Origin: Biomaibacter acetigenes
GTDB taxonomy: Bacteria; Bacillota; Thermosediminibacteria; Thermosediminibacterales; Tepidanaerobacteraceae
NCBI RefSeq assembly: GCF_003691585.1
Contig: NZ_CP033169.1
Location: forward strand, 620,001-684,000
Length of the DNA: 64,000 nucleotides
Direction: 5' to 3'
The position numbers and the translations under genes are program-made. Positions 9,240-18,127 of the stretch are shown piece by piece. How positions within the stretch are numbered: position 1 is the first letter of the stretch; each line of letters begins with the position of its first letter. The notes under the pieces are model-generated. The model was not told the origin of the DNA. It was given only the letters and a program-made list of their open reading frames with translations, and ran no database searches.

Positions 9240-10255
9240 TGGGGTTATACGATTTTGCGGCGAAGATTTTTCTGTCATACAGGTTCCGCATGGCGCCTTT
9301 AAAAAAACACATTTCTGGGATGAAACCGGCGGTTTACAACAAGTCAAAAACACCTCTCAAAGTAGCGGCCATTCAGGTGGAATTCATATTGCACAAAACA
9401 TCGATAGAGTACTTCGAGCATATGAAAAGCCTGGCCGAAACAGCCATCCGGGAGGGGGCCGTATTTGTAGCCTACCCAGAAAACATTCACCTCCCACTTT
9501 ATGGCTTGCTGCCAGGCATAGAAAAAAGCTTCTTGGGCGACTCCTCGACAAACAAAAACGGGGGTAATATAAGAGATGCTTTCATGATGGTAGGGCCTTA
9601 TTTGAAAGGGGTATATTTTGAAACATTTTCAGCTATTGCAAGACTTTACGGTATTTATGTCATGGGGGGAAGCATCACGGTGCCTGAAGAAGGGGAACTT
9701 TACAATATCGCTTACCTGTTTGGCCCTGACGGAAAACAGATCGGAAGCCAGAAAAAGCTTCATATAACACCTGATGAGGAAACTTTCGGACTAAAACCCG
9801 GCAGCGAGTTGAAAATATATGACCTCCCTTTCGGAAAAGTGGCGTTTCCGGTATGTATGGATGCAACTTATTACGAGACTTTTGAACTCGCAAGAAAAAA
9901 AGGCGCCGACATGGTAGTAATCCCCATAGGTAACATGGAAGAATATGAATTTTACAGGGCTCTTAGAGGCATATGGCCCAGGGTGCAGGAAAGCAGGGTA
10001 ATCGGAATAAAAAGCGCACTGGTGGGCAGGGTTGCACAGTTTAATTTCACGGGAAGGGCGGGGATTTTTGCGCCCATAGATTTGACACCAAACAGGGATG
10101 GTATTTTAAAAATATCGGAAAACCACTACGGAGATGAGGTGATAACGGCTGAAGTAGACATTGAGACTCTTCGAAGATACAGAGAACAGGATGAGCTTCT
10201 ATGGGACCGGAATGAAGTTCTGTATAGAAAGTATTTTAGTAAATTGTATGTATGA
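9239..10255 (+). CDS. nitrilase-superfamily carbon-nitrogen hydrolase
   Basis: About 338 residues. The complete Glu-Lys-Cys set is visible: Glu81 in FVAYPEN, Lys173 in QKKLHI and Cys206 in VAFPVCMDATYYE (numbering from ATG 9239). The family hydrolyses nitriles, amides or N-carbamoyl compounds in the cytoplasm through a thioester intermediate. The ATG overlaps the stop of the preceding degenerate nitrilase (TAATG); GTG 9227 is an alternative start in the same frame. An N-terminal extension of about 40 residues precedes the core. Substrate unknown; the coupled sister gene suggests a two-subunit assembly. Confidence 0.85.
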   Translation: MGLYDFAAKIFLSYRFRMAPLKKHISGMKPAVYNKSKTPLKVAAIQVEFILHKTSIEYFEHMKSLAETAIREGAVFVAYPENIHLPLYGLLPGIEKSFLGDSSTNKNGGNIRDAFMMVGPYLKGVYFETFSAIARLYGIYVMGGSITVPEEGELYNIAYLFGPDGKQIGSQKKLHITPDEETFGLKPGSELKIYDLPFGKVAFPVCMDATYYETFELARKKGADMVVIPIGNMEEYEFYRALRGIWPRVQESRVIGIKSALVGRVAQFNFTGRAGIFAPIDLTPNRDGILKISENHYGDEVITAEVDIETLRRYREQDELLWDRNEVLYRKYFSKLYV

Positions 10256-10274
10256 TTTGTAACTTAAAAAAACC

Positions 10275-10299
10275 GAAAGCTTACAGCTTTCCTTTTCTT
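10275..10299 (+). terminator. weak rho-independent terminator
   Basis: A short stem (GAAAGC, 5-nt loop, GCTTTC) followed by CTTTTCTT lies just after the nitrilase gene. The stem is only six base pairs, so termination is probably partial. Confidence 0.4.
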
Positions 10300-10356
10300 G
10301 GCCGGGAGGCATTTTTAAAAGTTGATAGTTTGGAATAAAAAAGAAGGAGGTATGTT

Positions 10357-11688
10357 ATGAAATTTAAAAAGTATTTCATGTACCCTGTTGCATATTTGGG
10401 CATCAGCGTTCTCATGCAGTCATTGGTATCATGGTATTCATACTTTTATGCCCCACCAGAGGATAATCCTTACAACCTTAGGCCTTTGACGCCTATAGCC
10501 TTGGTGGGGATCGCAATGATAATCGGCAGGGTTGTCGATGCGGTATCCGACCCGCTGGTGGCTTACTGGAGCGACAATTCCCGGAGCCGGCTTGGTAGGA
10601 GAAAGCCTTTTTTGATATTCGGAGCCTTTCCATTAGGTTTAAGTTATGTTTTGCTTTGGTTTCCCCCGCATAACTTTGAAAGCCAGATAAATTTTATATA
10701 CCTGACCGTTATCCTTTCATTTTATTTCATTTTCTTTACTATTTATGTGGCCCCTTACCTGGCTTTGCTGCCTGAAATATCCAAAGAACCAGATGAAAGG
10801 GCCGCCATATCTACATATCAATCGGTATTTAATACGCTGGGGCTTTTGATACAGGGCATCGCCTGCCCTGTAATCATTGCAAAATACGGAATTCGAGCTA
10901 TGGGTATAATCCTCGGTCTCGTATCCTTAGCGACTCTCGTTATGCCTTTTTCCATAAGGGAAGAGAAGGTCCGGCGGCTTGAAAAACAATTCGGCTTTCG
11001 GGAAAGTTTTATTATGACTGTTCGCAACAGGCATTTCATATATTACGAATCTTCCGTTTTATTTTACTGGTTTGCCATAAATACGTTGACCATTGCCCTT
11101 CCGTATATGGCTTCCGTCCATATGAAGCTTGACGGTTTTGAAACCGCGATTTTGCAGGGTCTATTATTTGTGACCGCAATCGCCATTTCACCATTGATGC
11201 TCATGTGGATCAGACGTTACGGCAAAAAAAAGGTATATAACATATCGATGACAGCATTGATGCTGCTTTTGTTTGTATTGTATTTTGCCGGAAAACCTTA
11301 TCTTTTCTTTAATCAAAAGTGGTTTCACTTTTTAATCGTGGGCCTTGCGGGCATGCCTCTGGCCGCTGTGTTTATCATCCCCAATGCGATAATAGCCGAC
11401 ATTACCGATATTGACGAAATGACAGGAGGCCAGAGAAGAGAAGCCATGTTTTTCGGAGTGCAGGGGTTCTTTATAAAAGCCGTAATTGGGCTGTCATCTT
11501 TATTTACTACAGGGGTTCTTTTCAAATATCTGGGATATAATCCGGGAGATTCCCTAGGTATATCCATGGCACCTGTTGTTGCGGGGGTATGTATCCTGCT
11601 CGGTCTTTATATATTCAAAAACTATACCGTTGAGGAACACGAATTAAAGCAAAGATATACTGAATATGTTATGAGACAACGAACGTAA
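10357..11688 (+). CDS. MFS glycoside-pentoside-hexuronide (GPH, MelB-like) symporter
   Basis: Polytopic membrane protein, 443 residues, about twelve hydrophobic segments. The hallmark GPH loop between helices 2 and 3 is present (ADAVSDPLVAYWSD-type pattern, then SRSRLGRRKPFLIFG), and PYLALLPEIS and MTGGQRREAMFFG match conserved GPH regions. The family couples sodium or proton entry to uptake of sugars, glycosides or uronides. ATG 10357 follows AGGAGG. It sits after the nitrilase pair and before an M19 fragment, with its own ribosome site, so it could serve either the sugar locus or the nitrilase substrate. Confidence 0.9.
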   Translation: MKFKKYFMYPVAYLGISVLMQSLVSWYSYFYAPPEDNPYNLRPLTPIALVGIAMIIGRVVDAVSDPLVAYWSDNSRSRLGRRKPFLIFGAFPLGLSYVLLWFPPHNFESQINFIYLTVILSFYFIFFTIYVAPYLALLPEISKEPDERAAISTYQSVFNTLGLLIQGIACPVIIAKYGIRAMGIILGLVSLATLVMPFSIREEKVRRLEKQFGFRESFIMTVRNRHFIYYESSVLFYWFAINTLTIALPYMASVHMKLDGFETAILQGLLFVTAIAISPLMLMWIRRYGKKKVYNISMTALMLLLFVLYFAGKPYLFFNQKWFHFLIVGLAGMPLAAVFIIPNAIIADITDIDEMTGGQRREAMFFGVQGFFIKAVIGLSSLFTTGVLFKYLGYNPGDSLGISMAPVVAGVCILLGLYIFKNYTVEEHELKQRYTEYVMRQRT

Positions 11689-11689
11689 G

Positions 11690-11980
11690 AAGTTCCGCAG
11701 AGGACATAGATAAGGCTTTACGGGAAGACAGGATTGCCGCATTACTCAGCTTTGAAGGTGAAGAAGCCCTGCAGGGGGGGATTTGGAAATGTTGAGAATT
11801 TACCACGAACTTAGCGTAAGGTTGCTTACGTTGATGTGGAACAACAGAAACGCCATAGCCGATAGAGCAATGGATTGCAGGAGCGGTGAAAGGCTTTCGG
11901 ATTTTGGAGTTGAGGTAGTAAAGGAAATGAATAGATTGGGCATGATGGTCTCTATCCCACGCAAGTTATTTTATACCTGA
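11690..11980 (+). pseudogene. fragment of a membrane (renal-type, M19) dipeptidase
   Basis: Directly after the symporter, SAEDIDKALREDRIAALLSFEGEEALQGG is followed, after a one-base shift in a G7 run at 11774-11780, by LEMLRIYHELSVRLLTL, WNNRNAIAD and a LSDFGVEVVKEMNRLGM stretch. This is the middle of an M19 dipeptidase. The N-terminal metal-binding part and the C-terminal half are absent, so the gene is a true fragment regardless of the shift. Confidence 0.75.
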
Positions 11981-12018
11981 ATCCGTGACAAATAATAACA
12001 AAAAACAGTTGTACAACC

Positions 12019-12031
12019 CACATTTCGCACC
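12019..12031 (+). repeat. 13-bp motif shared with 34623-34635
   Basis: CACATTTCGCACC occurs here and, in the same orientation, at 34623-34635. In both places a minus-strand transposase-like remnant lies to the right. This fits the end sequence of one insertion-sequence type, seen twice as debris. Confidence 0.4.
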
Positions 12032-12034
12032 CTT

Positions 12035-12410
12035 CCATATACTGGATCAACATTTTTTACTAAAACGACAAAAATCTCATTCAATGAGATAATGAGAGTA
12101 TTTCCTAATAGAAGTATAAATCTCCGGTGTTAAACCGACTAAAGAAAGTATCCTCTCCAGAGGTTCCTCGTTGGGAGTTTCGGGAAGAATACGTCATTCC
12201 TTTCCACCTTCAATATAGCCTATGGTATGTATAGGCTTTAAGAGCTCAAGAATCCTGTTACCGGTAGGTTTTTCGGTTTTAACTTTACCTGCTACAGTGA
12301 TATATTCTCCTTGAGCTTCCAGAGCATTGCGCACACACCGCATTTTGCAAGTCTTCTTAAAAAATTTTGGCCAAAAAAGTTTCTATTATGTTGGTTTAAT
12401 CCTTATTAAG
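12035..12410 (-). pseudogene. transposase-like remnant, minus strand
   Basis: Read on the minus strand, a broken frame gives MRCVRNALEAQGEYITVAG, then NRILELLKPIHTIGYIEGG, a stop, and LERILSLVGLTPEIYTS. This resembles the C-terminal part of a DDE transposase (IS4/IS1634-like), but I cannot fix the family. The sequence is interrupted by stops and has no start. It fills the otherwise gene-free stretch before the Wadjet locus. Confidence 0.35.
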
Positions 12411-12520
12411 ATTTCCATGTTATACCATTAACTGCATAAGTCCTGTATATCAATTAAACAAACATGGGGCAACGGCTTGCTGAGCGACCTGCAATTTTTA
12501 ATAGCTCTATTGCTTTCTTA

Positions 12521-12529
12521 TGATATAAT
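12521..12529 (+). promoter_or_regulatory. extended -10 promoter of the Wadjet operon
   Basis: TGA-TATAAT (TATAAT at 12524-12529) forms an extended -10 element 41 bp upstream of the chosen jetA start. No strong -35 box is seen. It is AT-rich sequence directly before the GC-rich Wadjet genes. Confidence 0.5.
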
Positions 12530-12569
12530 TAGCATGAAGAATACCTTTCAACTTTATAAGGTGAATACT

Positions 12570-14129
12570 ATGTCGGAACAAAAATCAGCAGAATTTGAAA
12601 ATTTGATAGATGAAAAGCTGGACCTCATAACCGAGCAGGATTTTTTCAGGCTCATCGAGCCTATGAAGGATATCATCATGCTGGCGGGAGTCATGAGCGC
12701 CATGACCGCCGAGCGGTTCTGGGACAACCCCCGGTACGCCTACGATACCTTCAGGGTCTTTGACATTCTGCTCCGGGGGACCTTTTACGACGAGGAGGCC
12801 GTCCAGGGCGAAAAAGAGATGGTTTACAGGTTTGAGCGGGTGTACGGCGAGCCTGCATCCATTGATATTCCCCGCCTCATCCGCCTTTGCCGAAAAAACA
12901 ACTGGGTGACCGATGCCGCCCAGCCGCCCCTGCGCCTCACCACCACAGGAAAGCGTATGGTGGAGCAGCTTTTCCGGCTGGCCAATGACGCCCTGGCCTA
13001 CCATTCCCGACCACCCCTCCTCAAAGAGATTTACCAGGCCCGGCGGGATCTTCAGCTGGCAAAAGCCTATGAAGACGTGGGGATAGGCAGGCACGACACT
13101 ATAGCCAGCGTCCTTTCCAACCTGGAAAACGCCATAGCCGACCTCAAGTACCAGAGGGAAAAGTACATCCAGGACAGGAAAGCCATAGAGAAATATCACG
13201 CGGTCATGAGCCTGCTGGAAATGCTCGAAGCAGAGCTGGAAGCTCGATTTAAGGCGCTGGAAGGCATAATCGACCGGCGCCTGGAAAAGCAGCATAACAG
13301 GAGCACTCTGGTTTTTTACCGGCTGCTCACCGAGTTGTCGCTGCTTTTAGGAGAAAATGCCTATACTTCTCAGGCGGACCTGGGCCGGCGGGTGGTGCGG
13401 GTGGACCGGGACAGGTTTTTAAAGTACCTGGTGGATTCTTTCAGCGGCAGCCTCCCCGGACTGGCGCTGACGCCCCTGGAGGTTCTGGGTTATATGGAGC
13501 AGGGTGTGTATGATGAAATCGGCGATGAGGAATTGGCGGGAAAAGAATCGGAAGGCGAGCAGGCAGGCCTGTGGTTGCCCTTTTCTTTGCCCCTCTGCCT
13601 TTACGAGGAGGACATTTCCTGGGGGGCTTCCGTTATTAATGAATGGATAGAAAACTGGGAAGAGCCCCGGGAAGACGGAGCATTCCAACTGGAAGTGGCT
13701 TATAAAAAAGCGAAGGCGGTCACCACCGGGGAGCTTTCTGCCATTATAGGTTATACATCGTCTATAACCGACGAGCTAGCCACCGACACCGGGCCCCTGG
13801 TGGAAGCCATAAGGCAAAATCCGGCGCGGCCCATGCACGAAATACTGGAAAAGGTGGCGCCGGAGTGGGGTGATGCGGTCAGGAACATGATGGTGCTGGG
13901 CTTTCTGATAAACGAACAGGAGGTAAAAACAATTATGGCCGAAAAGACGGCAGTTTCTGAAAACAATTCACCCCAAGACTCCAGCGATGTCGGTGACGGG
14001 CAAAACCGCAAAACTTACTTAAAGAGAAACTGGCGTTTAAAATATCCCGGCGACAGGGTGAGGCTGGTGAAGGCCACCGCCGCCCTGGGGCGCCATCTGG
14101 AGGCAAAGAGCGTTTATGGAAGGACTTAG
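12570..14129 (+). CDS. jetA: Wadjet defence protein JetA (MukF-like kleisin)
   Basis: About 519 residues. The call rests on order and fold: a long helical protein, then a small winged-helix protein, then an SMC-like ATPase, then a Toprim nuclease, which is the Wadjet arrangement. JetA is the kleisin that bridges the SMC heads. The N-terminal part (LTTTGKRMVEQLFRLAN) has winged-helix character, and the middle is helical. ATG 12570 is chosen over the frame's first ATG at 12477 because AAGGTG precedes it and the TATAAT promoter lies between. It overlaps jetB by 14 bp. GC content is clearly higher than in flanking genes. Confidence 0.82.
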   Translation: MSEQKSAEFENLIDEKLDLITEQDFFRLIEPMKDIIMLAGVMSAMTAERFWDNPRYAYDTFRVFDILLRGTFYDEEAVQGEKEMVYRFERVYGEPASIDIPRLIRLCRKNNWVTDAAQPPLRLTTTGKRMVEQLFRLANDALAYHSRPPLLKEIYQARRDLQLAKAYEDVGIGRHDTIASVLSNLENAIADLKYQREKYIQDRKAIEKYHAVMSLLEMLEAELEARFKALEGIIDRRLEKQHNRSTLVFYRLLTELSLLLGENAYTSQADLGRRVVRVDRDRFLKYLVDSFSGSLPGLALTPLEVLGYMEQGVYDEIGDEELAGKESEGEQAGLWLPFSLPLCLYEEDISWGASVINEWIENWEEPREDGAFQLEVAYKKAKAVTTGELSAIIGYTSSITDELATDTGPLVEAIRQNPARPMHEILEKVAPEWGDAVRNMMVLGFLINEQEVKTIMAEKTAVSENNSPQDSSDVGDGQNRKTYLKRNWRLKYPGDRVRLVKATAALGRHLEAKSVYGRT

Positions 14130-14757
14130 CTACCTCAATACCGTCGAATCCCAGGCCCTGTCCGAAATCCTCATATCGAGCAAAAGCCTTACCGGCGTTG
14201 CAAAAGACCGGGTCAAAAAAATCCTGCGCACCCGGGACGATGAGGCTTTTTACATGTTTGTGAGAAAGGTGAACGATATTTTTCGGGGTGCTTTAAAAGT
14301 GGTTTACGATGAGGAAAAGGACAGGTGCCTCGCCATGGCCAGGGCCAACAGGAAATTTGTCCAGGAGGTGCTGGAAGACAGGCATGTGGCGCTGCTCATG
14401 TTCATGTATTACATGGGCATGACCTCCAGAACCGGCAGGATTACATTTGAGGAAGTTCACTCCTATTTTCAAAGGTCATCTCTTTACGCCGAGAGAAAAC
14501 TGCTTTCGGCCCTGGACCATCTGGTGAAATTCGGCTTTTTGCGTGAAGGGGAGGAATCTGACGGTGATGAGAAAAAGCGCGTATACTACCTGACCGAAGC
14601 CGCAAGGCACGTGTTTCCGGAAAATTTTCTAAAAAGGGTCCTCAGTGAATCCCAGGGCGGCGAAGTGTCTTTCGAGCAGGTGAGGGACTTCTTTAACATC
14701 GGAAAAGATGCGCCCGGAGAGGACGAGGGCGGCGAAACGCAAATAACGCTGGTCTAA
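14116..14757 (+). CDS. jetB: Wadjet defence protein JetB (MukE-like)
   Basis: 213 residues, starting inside the end of jetA (14-bp overlap, so translation is coupled). The protein is mainly helical with a winged-helix look in the middle (RITFEEVHSYF, then KLLSALDHLVKFGFLREG and YYLTEAARHVF), as expected for the KITE-type subunit that binds the kleisin in MukBEF/JetABC complexes. It has no catalytic motif. Assignment depends mainly on context between JetA and the SMC-like JetC. Confidence 0.82.
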   Translation: MEGLSYLNTVESQALSEILISSKSLTGVAKDRVKKILRTRDDEAFYMFVRKVNDIFRGALKVVYDEEKDRCLAMARANRKFVQEVLEDRHVALLMFMYYMGMTSRTGRITFEEVHSYFQRSSLYAERKLLSALDHLVKFGFLREGEESDGDEKKRVYYLTEAARHVFPENFLKRVLSESQGGEVSFEQVRDFFNIGKDAPGEDEGGETQITLV

Positions 14758-14768
14758 GGGAGGTTGTC

Positions 14769-17700
14769 ATGTACCCCGTTAAATTAAAGATTTACGGCAT
14801 CAGAGACTTTATCCCCACCGAGATCGACCTGGGCGGGGAGAAAGACCATGTGCTCATTGGGGGCAAGAACGGCTCCGGCAAGTCTACCCTGGTCTACGCG
14901 ACCTCTTTTGCCCTGGTGAGCGGTAGGGTTTCCATAGACGGTCTGCGCTCCAAGCTCATAAAAAGGAATGAACACTGGCATGCGAGGGTGAGCGTGCTCT
15001 TTCATAACCCTCCCGGCCCGGCCCGGAAAGACGCCCCTGAATATGTGGAGCTTTCGGCGGAGGTCAGGTCCCGCACAGGCACCGAGAGCCGTCAGGTCAT
15101 ATACAGCATGGCCGGGGGAGAAGCAGAGGACAGGCTGGAACCCATCAGGAGGTTTCAGAGCAGGCAGGAGGCCTGGGAATACTACAAAAGGGTATTTGAC
15201 ATTGATGCCGAAGGTTACTTCATGTTCTGGTACCAGGGCTCCATAACGGAATTTGCCAACATATCCGATGCCGCCCGTTTTGAGAGGGTGGCCCAGATGT
15301 TCGGCATCGACAGGATAAAGGAAGAGTGGGAAGAGGCCAGGAGGGCCATGGAAGAGGCGGAGGATGACTTCAACAAAGCCAGGAATTTTGCCCTGATTCA
15401 GCAGCAGCGCCTCCGGCACTACGAGAAAAACAAAAACGAACTGGAGAGCCGCGACAGGCTCAGGGCCGAAGGTCTCCTGCTCTATGACGCCTGCTATGGG
15501 GAAATAAAAAAAATCCTGGAAAAGGAACTTCAAGACCTGAACAAAAAAATTTATGATATCGAGGGATCACTGAAGGACCAGACCGCAAAATATGAAGAGG
15601 TGTCGAGAAATCTGCGCGACCTTGAAAGAGAGCTGGCCGGGCAGCAGGTGCTTTTAAAAAACGCCCAGGACGAATTTGCTTCGCTGAGCGGTGAACATAC
15701 GGCTCTGAGGCGAAAAATCGAGCAATCCGAGCAGGAAAAGCAGCAATTGGAAATCAGGGTAAAAGACGTCAGGAATAAGCTGAAATACATCCGCAGGTCA
15801 AAAGAAGAACTCCAGGAGGAAAAAGGCCGCCTCAAGGCCGACCTGCAGCATCTTCAGAGCCAGATAGACGAAGCACGAGAGCAGCTGGAGAAGCTCGAAA
15901 TCGAAAAAGAGGCGGTAAACCGGGATATCGGCAGAGTGGATGATAGACTTTGCAGGGTCAATGAAAAAATTGAAGAGTACAGGGAGCTTGACTCAAAACT
16001 TGCGCCGTTGGCCTCGCTTTCCGCAGAGGAAGCCCGGTTAAAGTCTCGGAAGGAACAGGATACTTTAAAGATAATCATCCTTGAAGACGAAATCCAGTCC
16101 CTCAAGGCAAAACAGGCTTTTCTTGAAAGCAGGAAATCTCCGGTTTTAATAAAACAGGCCGAAATCATGGACAGATTAAGGGCAAAAGGCGTGACCTGTG
16201 CGGCTTTTGGGGAATTGTTCCGGGTAAAAGATACAAACTCCTTCGATATTGTGGAAGAAATGCTCTCACCGCTGAAGCATACCGTTTTCGCCTGGCATTT
16301 ACCCGATGATGTAGCGGTGGAGGCGCCTTTTTATGTGGTAGACCTTTCGAGGATCGAAAAAGGGCCCGGCGGGTTTGTGCAAAACGGTGAAGCGCCAGGG
16401 GAAGCCGGAAGCTTTTTGCCGCTCATGGAGTTCCTGGAGTTTTCCGAAAAGGCAAAGGAGTCCTGCAGCGGCGAATTTCTCGAAAAGGTGCGGCGGTGGA
16501 CCTCGGGTATAGCGGTGGATACCGCGGCGGCCGGCAAAAAGGACGACGCCCGTGCAAAGCCCGGCAGCCTCGAATTCCTCGGCGGCCTGGTGCTCCACAA
16601 GTCGATGCTCTGGGACAGATTTGGCGTAAGAGGCCCTTATGACAGGAGCCCCGCCATCGGCGAAGAGGCTTACAGGAAGGCCCGGGAAGAAGTGGAAAAG
16701 GCAATACTGGAAAAGATCGGGGAACTCAAGGAATTAAAAAGGCTGGAAAAAATGTGTGAAGACGCTTTAATCGGGCTGCAGCAGAACATCGCAAAAAGGA
16801 GGGAAGTGGACCAGAATCTGCCGCTCTTGCTGGAGGAGCGGGGGAAATTGTCCAATGAACTCACGTTTATGGAAAATCGCCTGAAGGAGAAGAGCCAGGC
16901 CATTGAAGAGCTGAGGAAAGTCGATGAAGACCTGAAGAAGCAGGTAACCATAAAGGAAAATATGTTGAAACAGGTGGAAGGCGAACTTTCGGTATATGCC
17001 GAGTATGACAGGGAATACGCCTCCATAAAGAGGATAGAGGAACTGGAGGCTTTTATCGCCGAAAGCCAGGCTCAAAAATCCGCCCTGGACCTGAGGCTCA
17101 AGGCCCTTCAGGACGCGATGGAAGACGCCCGCAGGAACATCAGGCAGATAGACGGCAGCAGGAATGAGGCCGCATCCAGCATGGATTTTCTGGAAAAAAG
17201 GATGAACGCTCTGGAGGAAGAAAAAAAGCGGTTGCAGGATAAAAAAAACACCGTCGAGATAGAAATGGAAGAAAGGGAAAAAGAATACCTGCAAATAAGG
17301 GCCCAGTACCATCAGGTCATCGAGGACCTGAAGAGTACGGGCAGGTGGCTTCCCGTGAAGCTGGAGGAAAAAGAGAAAAACCGGTTCAACCTCGACAGGA
17401 AACTGAACGAAGCGAAAGACAAGCTGGAAGAAGCCAGACTCAGGGTGGTGGACGAGGATGCCCGGCAGAAATATGAAGATTACCTGGCGGAGTATAACAT
17501 GGCCAAAAAAGAGATGGACGAGTCGGAGCTGAGGTTCAATGCCCTGAAAAGGAAGGAAGAACAAAAGCGCGCCGAGTACGACAAAGCGGTGTATTACCGC
17601 TGGCAGAGGACCAACCAGAGGTTTTCAGACTTCATGCAGAGGCTTCACATGGTGGGAAATATTGTCTCCGTGCCGCCGGATGAGGAAGGGAAAAACAGGG

Positions 17701-18119
17701 GATACAGATGGGAACTGCACGTGGCCACGAAAGCGGGGCACAGGCCCGAAAAGATCTTTCCAGAGAGCGGCAGGATTGTGGGCGAGGGAATTTCCGGAGG
17801 GGAAAGGGCGGCGGTATCCCTGGTATTTGCCCTGGCACTTTTAAGCGATATAGAAGACAGGCCTCCCTTTTACGTGCTGGACGAGTTTGACAGCGCCCTG
17901 GACGAGGAGAGAAAACACGAGATCTTTGATTTATACCGGGAGGTGCTGGACCGCAAGCTCATCATCGTATCCCCCAAAGTCCACGGCGATCAGTATCTCA
18001 ACCGCTTTTCCAAATTCCTGTGCGTCGTGGCCAATCCCGGCGTGCTGCCCAACCAGACCGTAAGCGAGGTGTATGAAGTCACAAGGGAAGGTTATAAAGA
18101 AGCAGAACTGGAGGAATAA
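14769..18119 (+). CDS. jetC: Wadjet SMC-like ATPase JetC (MukB-like)
   Basis: 1116 residues. A Walker A motif (GGKNGSGKST) is at residues 31-40. Long heptad-rich coiled coil follows, with a break around residues 470-640 that probably forms the hinge, then coiled coil again. The C-terminal head has the signature SGGER at about 1009-1013 and Walker B FYVLDE at about 1034-1039 with a D-loop SALDE. In characterised Wadjet systems JetABC extrudes DNA loops and detects small circular plasmids, which JetD then cuts. ATG 14769 follows AGGGAGG. Confidence 0.95.
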   Translation: MYPVKLKIYGIRDFIPTEIDLGGEKDHVLIGGKNGSGKSTLVYATSFALVSGRVSIDGLRSKLIKRNEHWHARVSVLFHNPPGPARKDAPEYVELSAEVRSRTGTESRQVIYSMAGGEAEDRLEPIRRFQSRQEAWEYYKRVFDIDAEGYFMFWYQGSITEFANISDAARFERVAQMFGIDRIKEEWEEARRAMEEAEDDFNKARNFALIQQQRLRHYEKNKNELESRDRLRAEGLLLYDACYGEIKKILEKELQDLNKKIYDIEGSLKDQTAKYEEVSRNLRDLERELAGQQVLLKNAQDEFASLSGEHTALRRKIEQSEQEKQQLEIRVKDVRNKLKYIRRSKEELQEEKGRLKADLQHLQSQIDEAREQLEKLEIEKEAVNRDIGRVDDRLCRVNEKIEEYRELDSKLAPLASLSAEEARLKSRKEQDTLKIIILEDEIQSLKAKQAFLESRKSPVLIKQAEIMDRLRAKGVTCAAFGELFRVKDTNSFDIVEEMLSPLKHTVFAWHLPDDVAVEAPFYVVDLSRIEKGPGGFVQNGEAPGEAGSFLPLMEFLEFSEKAKESCSGEFLEKVRRWTSGIAVDTAAAGKKDDARAKPGSLEFLGGLVLHKSMLWDRFGVRGPYDRSPAIGEEAYRKAREEVEKAILEKIGELKELKRLEKMCEDALIGLQQNIAKRREVDQNLPLLLEERGKLSNELTFMENRLKEKSQAIEELRKVDEDLKKQVTIKENMLKQVEGELSVYAEYDREYASIKRIEELEAFIAESQAQKSALDLRLKALQDAMEDARRNIRQIDGSRNEAASSMDFLEKRMNALEEEKKRLQDKKNTVEIEMEEREKEYLQIRAQYHQVIEDLKSTGRWLPVKLEEKEKNRFNLDRKLNEAKDKLEEARLRVVDEDARQKYEDYLAEYNMAKKEMDESELRFNALKRKEEQKRAEYDKAVYYRWQRTNQRFSDFMQRLHMVGNIVSVPPDEEGKNRGYRWELHVATKAGHRPEKIFPESGRIVGEGISGGERAAVSLVFALALLSDIEDRPPFYVLDEFDSALDEERKHEIFDLYREVLDRKLIIVSPKVHGDQYLNRFSKFLCVVANPGVLPNQTVSEVYEVTREGYKEAELEE

Positions 18120-18127
18120 CCTCGGAT

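Noticed and set aside
12585-17564. Several long minus-strand open frames (for example 12585-13295, 14784-15533, 16767-17564) opposite jetA and jetC
   Set aside because: They are shadows of GC-rich coding sequence: no ribosome sites, low-complexity Leu/Pro/Phe composition, and the plus-strand proteins have clear family motifs.
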